Source of the DNA: CAMYJH01 sp041589735
GTDB lineage: Bacteria > Pseudomonadota > Gammaproteobacteria > HK1
Reading direction: 5' to 3'
DNA: 26,728 bases
Assembly: GCA_041589735.1 (NCBI GenBank)
Contig: JBFHVA010000019.1
Coordinates: 1 to 26,728 of the forward strand
Shown here: positions 1-6,686 of the stretch, one piece after another
How the letters are laid out: each line of letters begins with the position of its first letter
How positions within the stretch are numbered: position 1 is the first letter of the stretch
The notes under the pieces: generated by a model
What the model was told of the DNA's origin: nothing
What the model saw: the letters and a program-made list of their open reading frames with translations, nothing else
Databases searched by the model: none
Made by a program: the position numbers and the translations under genes

Positions 1-356
1 CGGGTGATCTTGCGCCGTCCTGCCTCGCCTTCCTTGCGCAGCTCCTTGAGTCTCGGCTCCACGTGACTCAATAGCTGAATGATAATGGCGGCGGAAATGT
101 ACGGCATGATCCCGATGGCAAAGATGGAAAAACGTTCCAATGCCCCGCCCGAAAACATGTTGAACATATCCAGAATGGTGCCGCGCTGCTGGTCGAACAG
201 GATTTCCAGGGTCACCGGGTCGATGCCGGGGACGGGAATAAAGGTGCCGACGCGAAAAACCAGCAGCGCGCCCAGAACAAAAAACAGGCGCTGCCTGAGC
301 TCTACCGAGGGTCCCCCCGCGGGCGTTGCTGCTGTATTCTTCGCTTTCTTTGCCAT
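1..356 (-). CDS. secY: SecY, protein translocase channel subunit (5' part only)
   Basis: SecY forms the protein-conducting channel of the SecYEG translocon in the inner membrane. Only the first 118 codons lie in the window; the gene runs off the left edge. The visible protein starts MAKKAKNTAATPAGG, has a first membrane segment at about residues 20-38 (LRQRLFFVLGALLVFRVG), then the family's IPVPGID motif, RGTILDMFNMFSGGALER before and in the plug/TM2a region, and GIMPYISAAIIIQLL at about residues 76-90, ending in GEAGRRKITR. The start is the ATG at 354-356, five bases after the rplO stop. Position as the gene after rplO is the standard end of the spc operon. No truncation other than the window edge is seen. 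Confidence 0.97.
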   Translation of the reverse strand, partial: MAKKAKNTAATPAGGPSVELRQRLFFVLGALLVFRVGTFIPVPGIDPVTLEILFDQQRGTILDMFNMFSGGALERFSIFAIGIMPYISAAIIIQLLSHVEPRLKELRKEGEAGRRKIT

Positions 357-361
357 CGCGC

Positions 362-796
362 TCAGCTTTCGACCTTGCCGCCTGCCGCTTCGATGGCGGA
401 CCGGGCGCCCCGGGTCACGGTGACGTCTTTGACCACGACAGCCCGTTCGAGTTTGCCCCCGGCAATGATTTTTACCCGCTGGGCGCGCCGGGCGACCAGC
501 TTTGCCGCCTTGAGCATCTCCAGGTCTACCGTGTCCTCATTTAACAGCGCCAGCTTATCCACCTTGAGCTCGGCGCTGAAGCGCCCTTTTCGGGAGCTGA
601 AACCAAACTTGGGCAAGCGGCGGTGGAGCGGCATCTGGCCGCCCTCGAATCCGCGCGCCGGGCCTCCGCCGGTGCGGGATTTTTGGCCTTTGTGACCCCT
701 TCCGCCGGTTTTTCCGTCCCCCGACGCCGTACCGCGCCCAACGCGTTTGGCCTTGCGCTTGGCGCCGGGCGCCGGGTGGAGATCATTGAAGCGCAC
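362..796 (-). CDS. rplO: 50S ribosomal protein L15
   Basis: L15 is a late-assembly protein of the large subunit that threads a long basic extension into 23S rRNA. The 144-residue product has the diagnostic glycine-rich N-terminal half: RVGRGTASGDGKTGGRGHKG, then SRTGGGPARGFEGGQMPL, and RRLPKFGF, followed by a C-terminal globular part ending AAGGKVES. I choose the GTG at 794-796, giving VRFNDLHPAPG, because this matches the family start (MRLNTLSPAEG in E. coli). A GGAGG sits ten bases upstream inside the end of rpmD. The reading frame stays open further upstream, but that part overlaps rpmD and has no family similarity. It lies two bases after rpmD and five before secY, so it is probably translationally coupled to both. 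Confidence 0.96.
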   Translation of the reverse strand: MRFNDLHPAPGAKRKAKRVGRGTASGDGKTGGRGHKGQKSRTGGGPARGFEGGQMPLHRRLPKFGFSSRKGRFSAELKVDKLALLNEDTVDLEMLKAAKLVARRAQRVKIIAGGKLERAVVVKDVTVTRGARSAIEAAGGKVES

Positions 797-798
797 GG

Positions 799-1236
799 TT
801 ACTGACCCTCCACTTCGAGCATGTAACGAATTCTGTTGATCATCCCGCGGGTGCACGGCGTGTCCTCGACCTCGACGGTCTGGTGACGGCGTCTCAAGCC
901 CAAACCGATGGCACAGGCCTGGTGGGCCGCCAGCCTGCCGTGGACGCTTTTAATCAGCGTCACCTTGAGTCGCCCAGCCGCCTTGTGGCCGGCGCGTTTG
1001 ACCGCCGCCTTCGGTGCCGGCGCCGCCGCGGGAGCCTGCTCCGGACTCGCGGCCTCGGTTTTGACTGCCGCTTCCACGGAAGTTTTTTTCGCCGCCGCCT
1101 TCTTCGCCGGAGTTTTCCTCGCCGGCGCCTTCTTCGACGGGCCCTTCTTCGCTGACGCCTTCTTCGCCGGGCCCTTCTTCACAGTCGTCTTCTTCGCTGC
1201 TTTGGCTTTGGCCTTGGTTTTCTTTTTCAGCGCCAT
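799..1236 (-). CDS. rpmD: 50S ribosomal protein L30 with an 87-residue Lys/Ala/Pro-rich N-terminal tail
   Basis: Residues 88-145 are a complete L30 (family size about 60 residues): GRLKVTLIKS, HGRLAAHQACAIGLGLRR, VEVEDTPCTRGMINRIRYM. L30 is a small surface protein of the large subunit. Residues 1-87 are an extension absent from E. coli L30: a lysine-rich start (MALKKKTKAKAKAAKK), three decapeptide repeats of the type KKGPAKKASA at residues 20-49, then an Ala/Pro/Glu linker (about 52-86). The tail resembles the PAKKA repeats of AlgP and histone H1 C-terminal tails. The ATG at 1234-1236 is four bases after the rpsE stop, and the L30 core has no Met or obvious start codon with good context at its own beginning, so the tail appears to be translated. 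Whether it is cleaved, or binds RNA or DNA, cannot be told from sequence. The L30 call is secure; the role of the tail is unknown. Confidence 0.93.
   Translation of the reverse strand: MALKKKTKAKAKAAKKTTVKKGPAKKASAKKGPSKKAPARKTPAKKAAAKKTSVEAAVKTEAASPEQAPAAAPAPKAAVKRAGHKAAGRLKVTLIKSVHGRLAAHQACAIGLGLRRRHQTVEVEDTPCTRGMINRIRYMLEVEGQ
1090..1179 (-). repeat. Three tandem 30-bp repeats coding the L30 decapeptides
   Basis: Three in-frame 30-bp units encode KKGPAKKASA, KKGPSKKAPA and RKTPAKKAAA (L30 residues 20-49). At DNA level the 14-mer gccttcttcgccgg occurs exactly at 1097-1110 and 1157-1170 and with one mismatch at 1127-1140, so spacing is exactly 30. This suggests growth by in-frame tandem duplication. 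Confidence 0.85.
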
Positions 1237-1240
1237 GGAT

Positions 1241-1747
1241 TCAGCCCCGGATTTCGTCCAGCGTCTTGCCGCGCTTTCCGGCAATGGCGCCCGGATCAGC
1301 CATCTGGCTCAAGCCCTTGATGGTGGCGCGAACTACGTTCACCGGGTTCGGGGACCCGATGCACTTGGCCAGCACGTCGCGCACTCCGAGCACCTCGAAC
1401 ACCGCGCGCATGGGCCCACCGGCGATGATGCCGGTGCCTTGGGAAGCCGGCTGCATATAGACCTTCGCGGCGCCATGGCGCGCGGTTATGGCGTAATGCA
1501 GGGTTTCGTCCTTAAGCGCCACGCGGACCATATTCTTGCGCGCGCTTTCCATCGCCTTCTGGATGGCGGCCGGCACCTCGCGGGCCTTGCCCTTGCCCAT
1601 GCCAACGCGTCCCTTGCCGTCACCCACGACCGTCAGCGCGGTGAAGCCGAACTGGCGCCCGCCTTTAACAACCTTGGCAACACGGTTGATGTTGACGAGC
1701 TTTTCTAGAAGTTCGTCGTCTCCGCTGGATGCTTGAAAGTTCGCCAT
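1241..1747 (-). CDS. rpsE: 30S ribosomal protein S5
   Basis: S5 is a small-subunit protein near the mRNA entry site, important for decoding accuracy and mRNA unwinding. The 168-residue product has the N-terminal double-stranded-RNA-binding fold (LLEKLVNINRVAKVVKGGR, FTALTVVGDGKGRVGMGKGK, AREVPAAIQKAMESARKNM; about residues 13-76) and the C-terminal domain with MQPASQGTGIIAGGPMRAV and NPVNVVRATIKGL. Length and motifs match the family (E. coli 167). The ATG at 1745-1747 gives MANFQASSGDDELLEK, a normal N-terminus. It follows rplR after 43 bases, and its TGA is four bases ahead of rpmD. Nothing unusual is seen. Confidence 0.98.
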   Translation of the reverse strand: MANFQASSGDDELLEKLVNINRVAKVVKGGRQFGFTALTVVGDGKGRVGMGKGKAREVPAAIQKAMESARKNMVRVALKDETLHYAITARHGAAKVYMQPASQGTGIIAGGPMRAVFEVLGVRDVLAKCIGSPNPVNVVRATIKGLSQMADPGAIAGKRGKTLDEIRG

Positions 1748-1790
1748 AATCCTTTTTCCGTATGGACCGCCGCCCCGGGCAGCGCGCCGT

Positions 1791-2144
1791 TTAGAATTTC
1801 AATCCGCCTTCCCGTGCGCTGTCTGCCAGTGCCTTGATACGACCGTGATACTTGTAACCCGAACGGTCGAATGCCACCTGCTCAATACCGGCGGATTTTG
1901 CCCGTTCGGCGATGAGCCGTCCGACCACCTTTGCGGCCGCGATATTACCGCCGTTACCCAGCTCCTTTTTCGCTTCCGGGTCTACGGTGGAAGCGCTGGC
2001 CAGCACTCGCGCACCGTCCGGCTCCGTAATTTGCGCGTAAATGTGCCTGGGCGTGCGGTGCACGCACAGCCTGCGTTCGCGCTGATCCCGGATCTTTATC
2101 CGGGTACGTTTCGCCCTTCTTTGCCGCGCGGTCTTCTTCTTCAT
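1791..2144 (-). CDS. rplR: 50S ribosomal protein L18
   Basis: L18 binds 5S rRNA and anchors it in the central protuberance with L5 and L25. The product has 117 residues, the same as E. coli. It begins with a basic tail (MKKKTARQRRAKRTRIKIRD) that inserts into 5S rRNA, followed by RLCVHRTPRHIYAQI, a central KKELGNGGNIAAAKVVGRLI helix and the C-terminal signature VAFDRSGYKYHGRIKALADS with AREGGLKF at the end. The ATG at 2142-2144 follows the rplF stop by eight bases. Typical spc-operon member. Confidence 0.98.
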   Translation of the reverse strand: MKKKTARQRRAKRTRIKIRDQRERRLCVHRTPRHIYAQITEPDGARVLASASTVDPEAKKELGNGGNIAAAKVVGRLIAERAKSAGIEQVAFDRSGYKYHGRIKALADSAREGGLKF

Positions 2145-2152
2145 ACCAATAC

Positions 2153-2686
2153 CTACTTCTTCTTCGCTTCCTTTCGAACGACGTTTTCATCCGAGTACCT
2201 CACGCCCTTACCTTTGTAAGGCTCCGGCGGTCTGAATCCTCGAATCTTTGCCGATACCTGTCCGACCAACTGCTTGTCGAACCCGCGCACAATGATCTCC
2301 GTCTGACTCGGCGTTTCGATTTGAATTCCCTCCGGCACCGAGAATTCGATCGGGTGCGAAAAGCCGAGCGTCAAGTTCAGCGACTTGCCCTGCATCTGCG
2401 CCCGATAGCCCACGCCGACAAGGGTCAACCGCTTCTCGAAACCTTTTGACACGCCCACCACCATGCCGTTGAGAATAGAGCGCGCGGTGCCCGCCAGAGC
2501 GACGGCTCCAGGCTCGCCCTCCTTGGCCTTGCAGTGAACTTCGCCGTCTTCCTGCGCCAGCGACACGTGCTTGGGCAGCGTGTAGGTCAGCGCGCCCTTG
2601 GGCCCCTTGACGCTGACGGATGGCCCCTGCAGGGAGATCTCCACACCCTTGGGCAGCGAAATCGGCGCGTTGGCAATTCTGGACAT
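2153..2686 (-). CDS. rplF: 50S ribosomal protein L6
   Basis: L6 is located near the sarcin-ricin loop at the base of the L7/L12 stalk, where the translational GTPases act. The 177-residue protein consists of two similar alpha/beta domains: SRIANAPISLPKGVEIS and VSVKGPKGALTYTLP in the first (about 1-82), GVGYRAQMQGKSLNLTLGFS and the signature RGFDKQLVGQVSAKIRGFRP with EPYKGKGVRY in the second. Length equals E. coli L6. The ATG at 2684-2686 is preceded by GGAGAGACGCG, a usable ribosome-binding site, 13 bases after rpsH. It ends in a lysine run (EAKKK). Confidence 0.98.
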   Translation of the reverse strand: MSRIANAPISLPKGVEISLQGPSVSVKGPKGALTYTLPKHVSLAQEDGEVHCKAKEGEPGAVALAGTARSILNGMVVGVSKGFEKRLTLVGVGYRAQMQGKSLNLTLGFSHPIEFSVPEGIQIETPSQTEIIVRGFDKQLVGQVSAKIRGFRPPEPYKGKGVRYSDENVVRKEAKKK

Positions 2687-2699
2687 CGCGTCTCTCCGC

Positions 2700-3095
2700 T
2701 TACGCCACGTAACAAAGCACTTCGCCGCCGTACCCCGCCGCCCGCGCCGCGCGGTCGGTCATCAGTCCGTGCGAGGTGGAGATGATGGCAATACCGAGCC
2801 CTCCGAGCACCGAAGGAAGCTCATCCTTGCCCCTGTAGATGCGGAGGCCCGGACGGCTCACGCGTTGGAGCCGATCGATGACGGGCTTTCCCTCGAAATA
2901 CTTCAGCACGATATAAAGCTCCTGCTTGCCTTCCATGGTCTCGATCGTGAAGTCCTTGATATAGCCTTCGCTCTTCAACACCTCGGCAATGGCGCGCTTT
3001 TTCTTCGACAAAGGCATGGCCACATGCACCTTGCCTGCCGCCAGGCCGTTGCGGATCCGGGTCAACATGTCAGAAATGGGGTCCTGCATACTCAT
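2700..3095 (-). CDS. rpsH: 30S ribosomal protein S8
   Basis: S8 binds helix 21 of 16S rRNA early in small-subunit assembly, and in E. coli represses the spc operon by binding its mRNA. The 131-residue product opens MSMQDPISDMLTRIRNGLAA, as in E. coli, and carries the C-terminal RNA-binding signature RVSRPGLRIYRGKDELPSV then GIAIISTSHGLMTDRAAR and GGEVLCYVA. The second methionine (MQDP) could also be the start; the first is used because it is conserved with E. coli. It lies between rpsN (16-base gap) and rplF (13-base gap). I could not identify an S8 operator with confidence. Confidence 0.98.
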   Translation of the reverse strand: MSMQDPISDMLTRIRNGLAAGKVHVAMPLSKKKRAIAEVLKSEGYIKDFTIETMEGKQELYIVLKYFEGKPVIDRLQRVSRPGLRIYRGKDELPSVLGGLGIAIISTSHGLMTDRAARAAGYGGEVLCYVA

Positions 3096-3111
3096 TTAAT
3101 AAACCGCCTTC

Positions 3112-3417
3112 TCACCAGCTCGCCTTCACCAGCCCCGGCACGTCGCCCCGCATCGCGGCCTCCCGAAGCTTATTCCTGCTCAGCCCGAACTTGCGGTAGT
3201 AGCCGTGCGGCCGCCCGGTCAGCCGACAGCGATTCTGCAGGCGAACGGGGCTCGAGTTTCTGGGCAGCTTCTGCAGCTTTTTTGACAGCGCCTGCCGCTC
3301 GTCCGCGCTCAAAGACGTGTCCAAGAGCTTCTTTTTGAGCTCGGCGCGCTTTCGGGCATATTTGCGAACCAGCTTAATCCGCTTGGCCTCCCGGTTGACG
3401 ATTGCAAGTCTTGCCAT
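3112..3417 (-). CDS. rpsN: 30S ribosomal protein S14 (zinc-independent long form)
   Basis: S14 sits in the head of the small subunit and is assembled late. The 101-residue form lacks the two CXXC zinc motifs of short S14 proteins; it has LPRNSSPVRLQNRCRLTGRP then HGYYRKFGLSRNKLREAAMR and PGLVKASW. E. coli S14 is the same length. I use the ATG at 3415-3417 (MARLAIVNREAKRIKLV). The open frame extends 24 codons upstream but that part overlaps rplE and has no family similarity. A CAGGAGCAGAC ribosome-binding site precedes the start, and the rplE stop is 16 bases upstream. Confidence 0.97.
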   Translation of the reverse strand: MARLAIVNREAKRIKLVRKYARKRAELKKKLLDTSLSADERQALSKKLQKLPRNSSPVRLQNRCRLTGRPHGYYRKFGLSRNKLREAAMRGDVPGLVKASW

Positions 3418-3433
3418 GTCTGCTCCTGATCTT

Positions 3434-3976
3434 TTAGTTCTGGCGGAACGGAAAGTTGAATGCGGCCAGCAGCGCGCGTCCCTCGTCATCCGATTTCGCT
3501 GTCGTCGTGATGGTCACATCCAGTCCGCGGATCGTGTCGATTTTGTCGTAATCGATTTCGGGAAAGATAATCTGCTCCTTGATTCCCAAACTGTAATTAC
3601 CGCGGCCGTCGAACGATTTGATGCTGAATCCGCGGAAATCACGGGTTCGCGGAACGGCGATGTTGATCAGCCTGTCCAGGAACTCGAACATGCGCTCGCG
3701 GCGAAGGGTAACTTTGCATCCGATTGGCCATCCCTCGCGAATCTTGAATGCGGCAACCGACTTCCGCGCATTGGTCACGATGGGTTTCTGGCCTGAGATT
3801 CTGGTGAGGTCCTCGACCGCATTGTCCAGAACCTTCTTGTCTCCAATCGCCTCGCCTACGCCCATATTTAGCGTGATTTTGACCAGCCGCGGCACTTCCA
3901 TAACCGACTTGTAGCTGAACTCCTGCTTCAGCTGATCCACGACGGTCTGTTTGTAGAATTCCTGTAGCCTCGACAT
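3434..3976 (-). CDS. rplE: 50S ribosomal protein L5
   Basis: L5 binds 5S rRNA in the central protuberance and contacts the P-site tRNA and S13. The product (180 residues) shows MEVPRLVKITLNMGVGEAIG, LTRISGQKPIVTNARKSVA, FKIREGWPIGCKVTLR, AVPRTRDFRGFS, GNYSLGIKEQIIFPEI and ITTTAKSDDEGRALL, all standard. Two ATG codons are adjacent (3977-3979 and 3974-3976). The second is chosen because the AGGTGAG ribosome-binding site, which overlaps the end of rplX, is then six rather than three bases away, and MSRLQEFY aligns with E. coli MAKLHDYY. Starting at 3979 adds one Met only. Confidence 0.97.
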   Translation of the reverse strand: MSRLQEFYKQTVVDQLKQEFSYKSVMEVPRLVKITLNMGVGEAIGDKKVLDNAVEDLTRISGQKPIVTNARKSVAAFKIREGWPIGCKVTLRRERMFEFLDRLINIAVPRTRDFRGFSIKSFDGRGNYSLGIKEQIIFPEIDYDKIDTIRGLDVTITTTAKSDDEGRALLAAFNFPFRQN

Positions 3977-3984
3977 CATCTCAC

Positions 3985-4308
3985 CTAGATGTCCACGACC
4001 TCATCGGTCGACTTGAAAAACCTGACTTTTTTTCCGTCCTCGAGGCGCTTGATTCCAACCCGGTCGGCTTTGCTGAGCTGTGGGTTGTATAGCGCGATGT
4101 TGGACCTGTGTATCGGCATCTCCTTTTCGATTATGCCGCCGGTCGTGCCTTTCGATGGGTTGGGGCGGGTGTGGCGTTTGACCACGTTCACCCCTTCGAC
4201 CAGCAACTGCTCGTCGGAGATGATTTTGCTTACTGTTCCGCGTTTACCCTTATCGCGGCCCGCAATGACGACAACTTCGTCACCCTTGCGAATCTTTTTC
4301 ATGCCCAT
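3985..4308 (-). CDS. rplX: 50S ribosomal protein L24
   Basis: L24 is an assembly initiator that binds the 5' domain of 23S rRNA. The 107-residue product has an N-terminal KOW motif (KIRKGDEVVVIAGRDKGKRG, about residues 5-24), LLVEGVNVVKRHTRPNP, GGIIEKEMPIHRSNIAL and the C-terminal KADRVGIKRLEDGKKVRFFK. The start at 4306-4308 gives MGMKKI; the Met at position 3 is an equally plausible start and the two cannot be separated by homology. rplX follows rplN by 20 bases and its TAG is a few bases ahead of rplE. Confidence 0.97.
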   Translation of the reverse strand: MGMKKIRKGDEVVVIAGRDKGKRGTVSKIISDEQLLVEGVNVVKRHTRPNPSKGTTGGIIEKEMPIHRSNIALYNPQLSKADRVGIKRLEDGKKVRFFKSTDEVVDI

Positions 4309-4328
4309 TTCTTATGTCCGCCCGCGAA

Positions 4329-4697
4329 TTACAGAACTTCCGGCGCCAGAGAGACGATCTTCATGAATCGCTCGGTGCGAAGCTCGCGCGTCACCGGGCC
4401 GAATATGCGAGTGCCGATAGGCTGAAGCTGGTTGTTGAGTAACACCGCCGCGTTGCTGTCAAAGCGAATGACGGAACCGTCAGAGCGACGCACGCCTTTC
4501 CTGGTACGCACCACAACGGCGTTATAAAGCTCGCCCTTCTTCACCTTTCCTTTAGGGATGGCTTCTTTCACACTGACCTTGATGATGTCGCCCACGCCGG
4601 CATAGCGGCGGCGTGATCCACCAAGCACCTTGACGCACATAAGGCGTCGGGCCCCGCTGTTATCAGCCGCGTTGAGCACTGTTTCTGACTGAATCAT
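4329..4697 (-). CDS. rplN: 50S ribosomal protein L14
   Basis: L14 lies at the subunit interface, forming bridges to 16S rRNA, and is the binding surface of the silencing factor RsfS in other bacteria. The 122-residue product reads MIQSETVLNAADNSGARRLM, CVKVLGGSRRRYAGVGDII, KVSVKEAIPKGKVKKGE, VVVRTRKGVRRSDGS and FDSNAAVLLNNQLQPIGTRI, ending SLAPEVL. The ATG at 4695-4697 matches the invariant MIQ start; the longer open frame upstream runs through rpsQ in another frame and is rejected. The 37-base gap to rpsQ is where E. coli divides the S10 and spc operons; no clear promoter or terminator is visible in it here. Confidence 0.98.
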   Translation of the reverse strand: MIQSETVLNAADNSGARRLMCVKVLGGSRRRYAGVGDIIKVSVKEAIPKGKVKKGELYNAVVVRTRKGVRRSDGSVIRFDSNAAVLLNNQLQPIGTRIFGPVTRELRTERFMKIVSLAPEVL

Positions 4698-4734
4698 CGC
4701 TTTAAACCGTCCTTGCCCGGGTGGTCGACAGAGC

Positions 4735-5040
4735 TCACTTAGCCCGATCGAGAATTTCGTGCAGGCGCCACGCCTTGGTCTTGGACAGTGGCCTGCACGG
4801 CTCGATGCTGACTTTGTCGCCGATCCTGCACTCATCCTTTTCGTCGTGAGCGTGGATCTTGCTCGACCGCTTCACGTACTTCTTGTAAAGAGGATGCTTG
4901 ACGCGCCGCTCGACAAGCACGGTGATGCTCTTCTGCATTTTGTCGCTGACGACATGCCCCACCATCACACGCGCCGATTTTTCAGAAGCGGTGTTGTGCT
5001 CGGCTTGATCCGGCTGATCGACGTTACTGTTATCGCTCAT
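4735..5040 (-). CDS. rpsQ: 30S ribosomal protein S17 with a short acidic N-terminal extension
   Basis: S17 is a primary 16S rRNA-binding protein of the small-subunit body (OB fold). The core is standard: RVMVGHVVSDKMQKSITVLV, RRVKHPLYKKYVKRSSKI, HAHDEKDECRIGDKVSI, CRPLSKTKAWRL. The protein is 101 residues, against 84 in E. coli; the extra 16-17 residues are an Asp/Glu/Asn/Gln-rich leader (MSDNSNVDQPDQAEHNTASE). The start ATG (5038-5040) overlaps the rpmC stop as ATGA, which argues that the extension is translated by coupling. An internal start near the core (the Met of RVMVGHVV) would leave S17 very short at the N-terminus, so I keep the long form. Confidence 0.96.
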   Translation of the reverse strand: MSDNSNVDQPDQAEHNTASEKSARVMVGHVVSDKMQKSITVLVERRVKHPLYKKYVKRSSKIHAHDEKDECRIGDKVSIEPCRPLSKTKAWRLHEILDRAK

Positions 5041-5231
5041 TTCGTTCGGCGTCTCTCGTTGATAATGGTCTTGACCCGCGCGATGTCACGGCGCACGGCC
5101 TTGAACTGACTGGGGCGCGCGAGCTGCCCCGTTCCCTGCTGCATGCGCAGATTAAACGCCTCGCGGGAAAGCTCGTCCAGCTCCTTGGCGAGCTCCTCGT
5201 CGCTCTTCGCTCTTAACTCCCGCCCTTTCAT
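5037..5231 (-). CDS. rpmC: 50S ribosomal protein L29
   Basis: L29 is a small helical protein next to L23 at the polypeptide exit tunnel, part of the docking area for trigger factor and SRP. The 64-residue product reads MKGRELRAKSDEELAKELDE, then the conserved REAFNLRMQQGTGQLARPS and RRDIARVKTIINERRR. Its ATG (5229-5231) abuts the TAA of rplP directly, and its TGA overlaps the rpsQ start by four bases, so it is tightly coupled on both sides. Confidence 0.97.
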   Translation of the reverse strand: MKGRELRAKSDEELAKELDELSREAFNLRMQQGTGQLARPSQFKAVRRDIARVKTIINERRRTK

Positions 5232-5645
5232 TTAAATTACCGTCCGCTCCGTAAACGTCGTCTTAACCGGCAGCTTGGCCGCGGCAAGACGGAACGCCTC
5301 CTGGGCCAGCGCTTCGTCGACGCCCTGGATTTCATAAATCATCCTACCGGGCTGAACCTGGGCCACCCAGTACTCAACATTGCCTTTACCCTTTCCCTGA
5401 CGAACCTCCAGCGGCTTCTTGCTGATGGGTTTGTCTGGAAAAATTCGGATCCAGATTTTGGCGCCGCGCTTCACGTGCCGCGTGATGGCGCGCCGACCCG
5501 CCTCCAGCTGGCGAGCGGTAATCCGGCCGCGCGCCGTGGCTTTGAGCCCATATTCACCGAAGCTCACCTTGTTACCCACCAAGGCTTTGCCACGGTTTCG
5601 GCCTTTCTGCTGTTTGCGGAACTTTGTTCGCTTAGGTTGCAGCAT
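5232..5645 (-). CDS. rplP: 50S ribosomal protein L16
   Basis: L16 contacts the elbow of A-site and P-site tRNA and is essential for late large-subunit assembly. The 137-residue product begins MLQPKRTKFRKQQKGRNRGK and has GLKATARGRITARQLEAGRR, GAKIWIRIFPDKPISKKPLE, then VRQGKGKGNVEYWVAQVQPG and REAFRLAAAKLPVKTTF. Arg82 in the EVRQGKGKGN loop corresponds to the arginine hydroxylated in E. coli L16 (Arg81); modification here is inference. It begins 13 bases after rpsC and ends directly at the rpmC start codon. Confidence 0.98.
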   Translation of the reverse strand: MLQPKRTKFRKQQKGRNRGKALVGNKVSFGEYGLKATARGRITARQLEAGRRAITRHVKRGAKIWIRIFPDKPISKKPLEVRQGKGKGNVEYWVAQVQPGRMIYEIQGVDEALAQEAFRLAAAKLPVKTTFTERTVI

Positions 5646-5658
5646 GGTCTAATTCGGG

Positions 5659-6336
5659 TCAGCTTGCCGTCGCCTGCTCGGCTTCGGCAGCTTCACTCTC
5701 CTCTGCTCTCTCGAACACTTCGCCCTTGAATATCCAAACCTTTACGCCAATCACGCCATAAGTCGTGCGCGCCTCCGCCAAGCCGTAATCGATATCGGCC
5801 CGAAGCGTGTGCAGGGGGACACGACCTTCGCGGTACCACTCGGAGCGGGCGATTTCGGCGCCGTTCAATCGCCCGCTGACCCTTACCTTGATGCCTTCCG
5901 CACCCAAACGCATGGCGTTGGTCACGGCCCGTTTCATCGCGCGCCTGAACATGATCCTTCGCATCAGCTGCCCGGCAATGCTTTCCGCTACCAGGTAGGC
6001 GTCCAGCTCCGGCTTGCGCACCTCTTCGACGCCGATGTTCACCGGCACGCCCATCATCTTCGACACTTCCTGTCTCAAGGCCTCAATGTCCTCGCCCTTC
6101 TTGCCGATGACGATCCCAGGGCGGGCGGTATGAATGACGATGCGGGCGTTCTTCGCCGGCCGATGGATCTGGATCCGGCTCACGGAGGCATGGGCCAGTT
6201 TTTTTCGAACGAAATCTCGAACACGAATGTCCCGGTAGAGATTGTCCGCGTAGTCGGCGCGCTCGGCGTACCAGACTGAGTTCCAGTCTTTGACGATTCC
6301 GAGCCGTATTCCCGTCGGATGTACTTTCTGACCCAT
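5659..6336 (-). CDS. rpsC: 30S ribosomal protein S3
   Basis: S3 forms part of the mRNA entry tunnel and contributes to helicase activity with S4 and S5. The 225-residue product starts MGQKVHPTGIRLGIVKDWNS and carries a type II KH domain at about residues 39-107 with the GXXG loop in ARPGIVIGKKGEDIEALRQE, then GVEEVRKPELDAYLVAE, RRIMFRRAMKRAVTNAM, GIKVRVSGRLNGAEIARSEW and PLHTLRADIDYGLAEA. It ends in an acidic alanine-rich tail (ESEAAEAEQATAS). The ATG at 6334-6336 fits the invariant MGQK start; upstream in-frame codons overlap rplV and are not used. The gap to rplV is 11 bases. Confidence 0.98.
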   Translation of the reverse strand: MGQKVHPTGIRLGIVKDWNSVWYAERADYADNLYRDIRVRDFVRKKLAHASVSRIQIHRPAKNARIVIHTARPGIVIGKKGEDIEALRQEVSKMMGVPVNIGVEEVRKPELDAYLVAESIAGQLMRRIMFRRAMKRAVTNAMRLGAEGIKVRVSGRLNGAEIARSEWYREGRVPLHTLRADIDYGLAEARTTYGVIGVKVWIFKGEVFERAEESEAAEAEQATAS

Positions 6337-6347
6337 CGAGCTGCCTC

Positions 6348-6686
6348 TTAGTTGTCGGAGACCGTCAGCGAAATATGGCTGGTCGGCTTCAGTATCTGGT
6401 TCGCCCGGCCGCGCGCCCGCGCTCGCCAGCGCTGATAGGTCGGACCCTGATCGATACAAATGGTGCTCACCTTGAGCTCGTCAATGTCGGCGCCTTCGTT
6501 GTGCTCGGCGTTGGCGATCGCCGACTCCAGCACCTTCTTGATGATTGCGGCGGCCTTCTTGTTGCTGAATTCCAGCAGCTCCACCGCGCGTTCCACGGGA
6601 AGACCCCGGATCTGGTCCGCAACCAGCCTCGCCTTTTGCGGCGACAGGCGCACAAACTTGAGCTTTGCGGATGCTTCCATGGTCAT
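6348..6686 (-). CDS. rplV: 50S ribosomal protein L22
   Basis: L22 lines the exit tunnel with a long beta-hairpin and contacts all 23S domains. The product has 112 residues: SAKLKFVRLSPQKARLVADQ, IRGLPVERAVELLEFSNKKA, KVLESAIANAEHNEGADID, then the tunnel-reaching hairpin region QGPTYQRWRARARGRANQI and HISLTV. The first ATG (6684-6686) overlaps the rpsS stop as ATGA; an ATG two codons later (MEAS) is an alternative. No deletion is seen in the hairpin of the kind that gives macrolide resistance in E. coli. Confidence 0.98.
   Translation of the reverse strand: MTMEASAKLKFVRLSPQKARLVADQIRGLPVERAVELLEFSNKKAAAIIKKVLESAIANAEHNEGADIDELKVSTICIDQGPTYQRWRARARGRANQILKPTSHISLTVSDN

Noticed and set aside
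908..1708. Plus-strand open frame of 266 codons opposite rpmD and rpsE, with a Phe/Ala-rich stretch that looks like a membrane protein
   Set aside because: The hydrophobic look (FFAAAFFAG) is simply the complement of the Lys/Ala codons of the L30 tail (AAG read as CTT/TTC).
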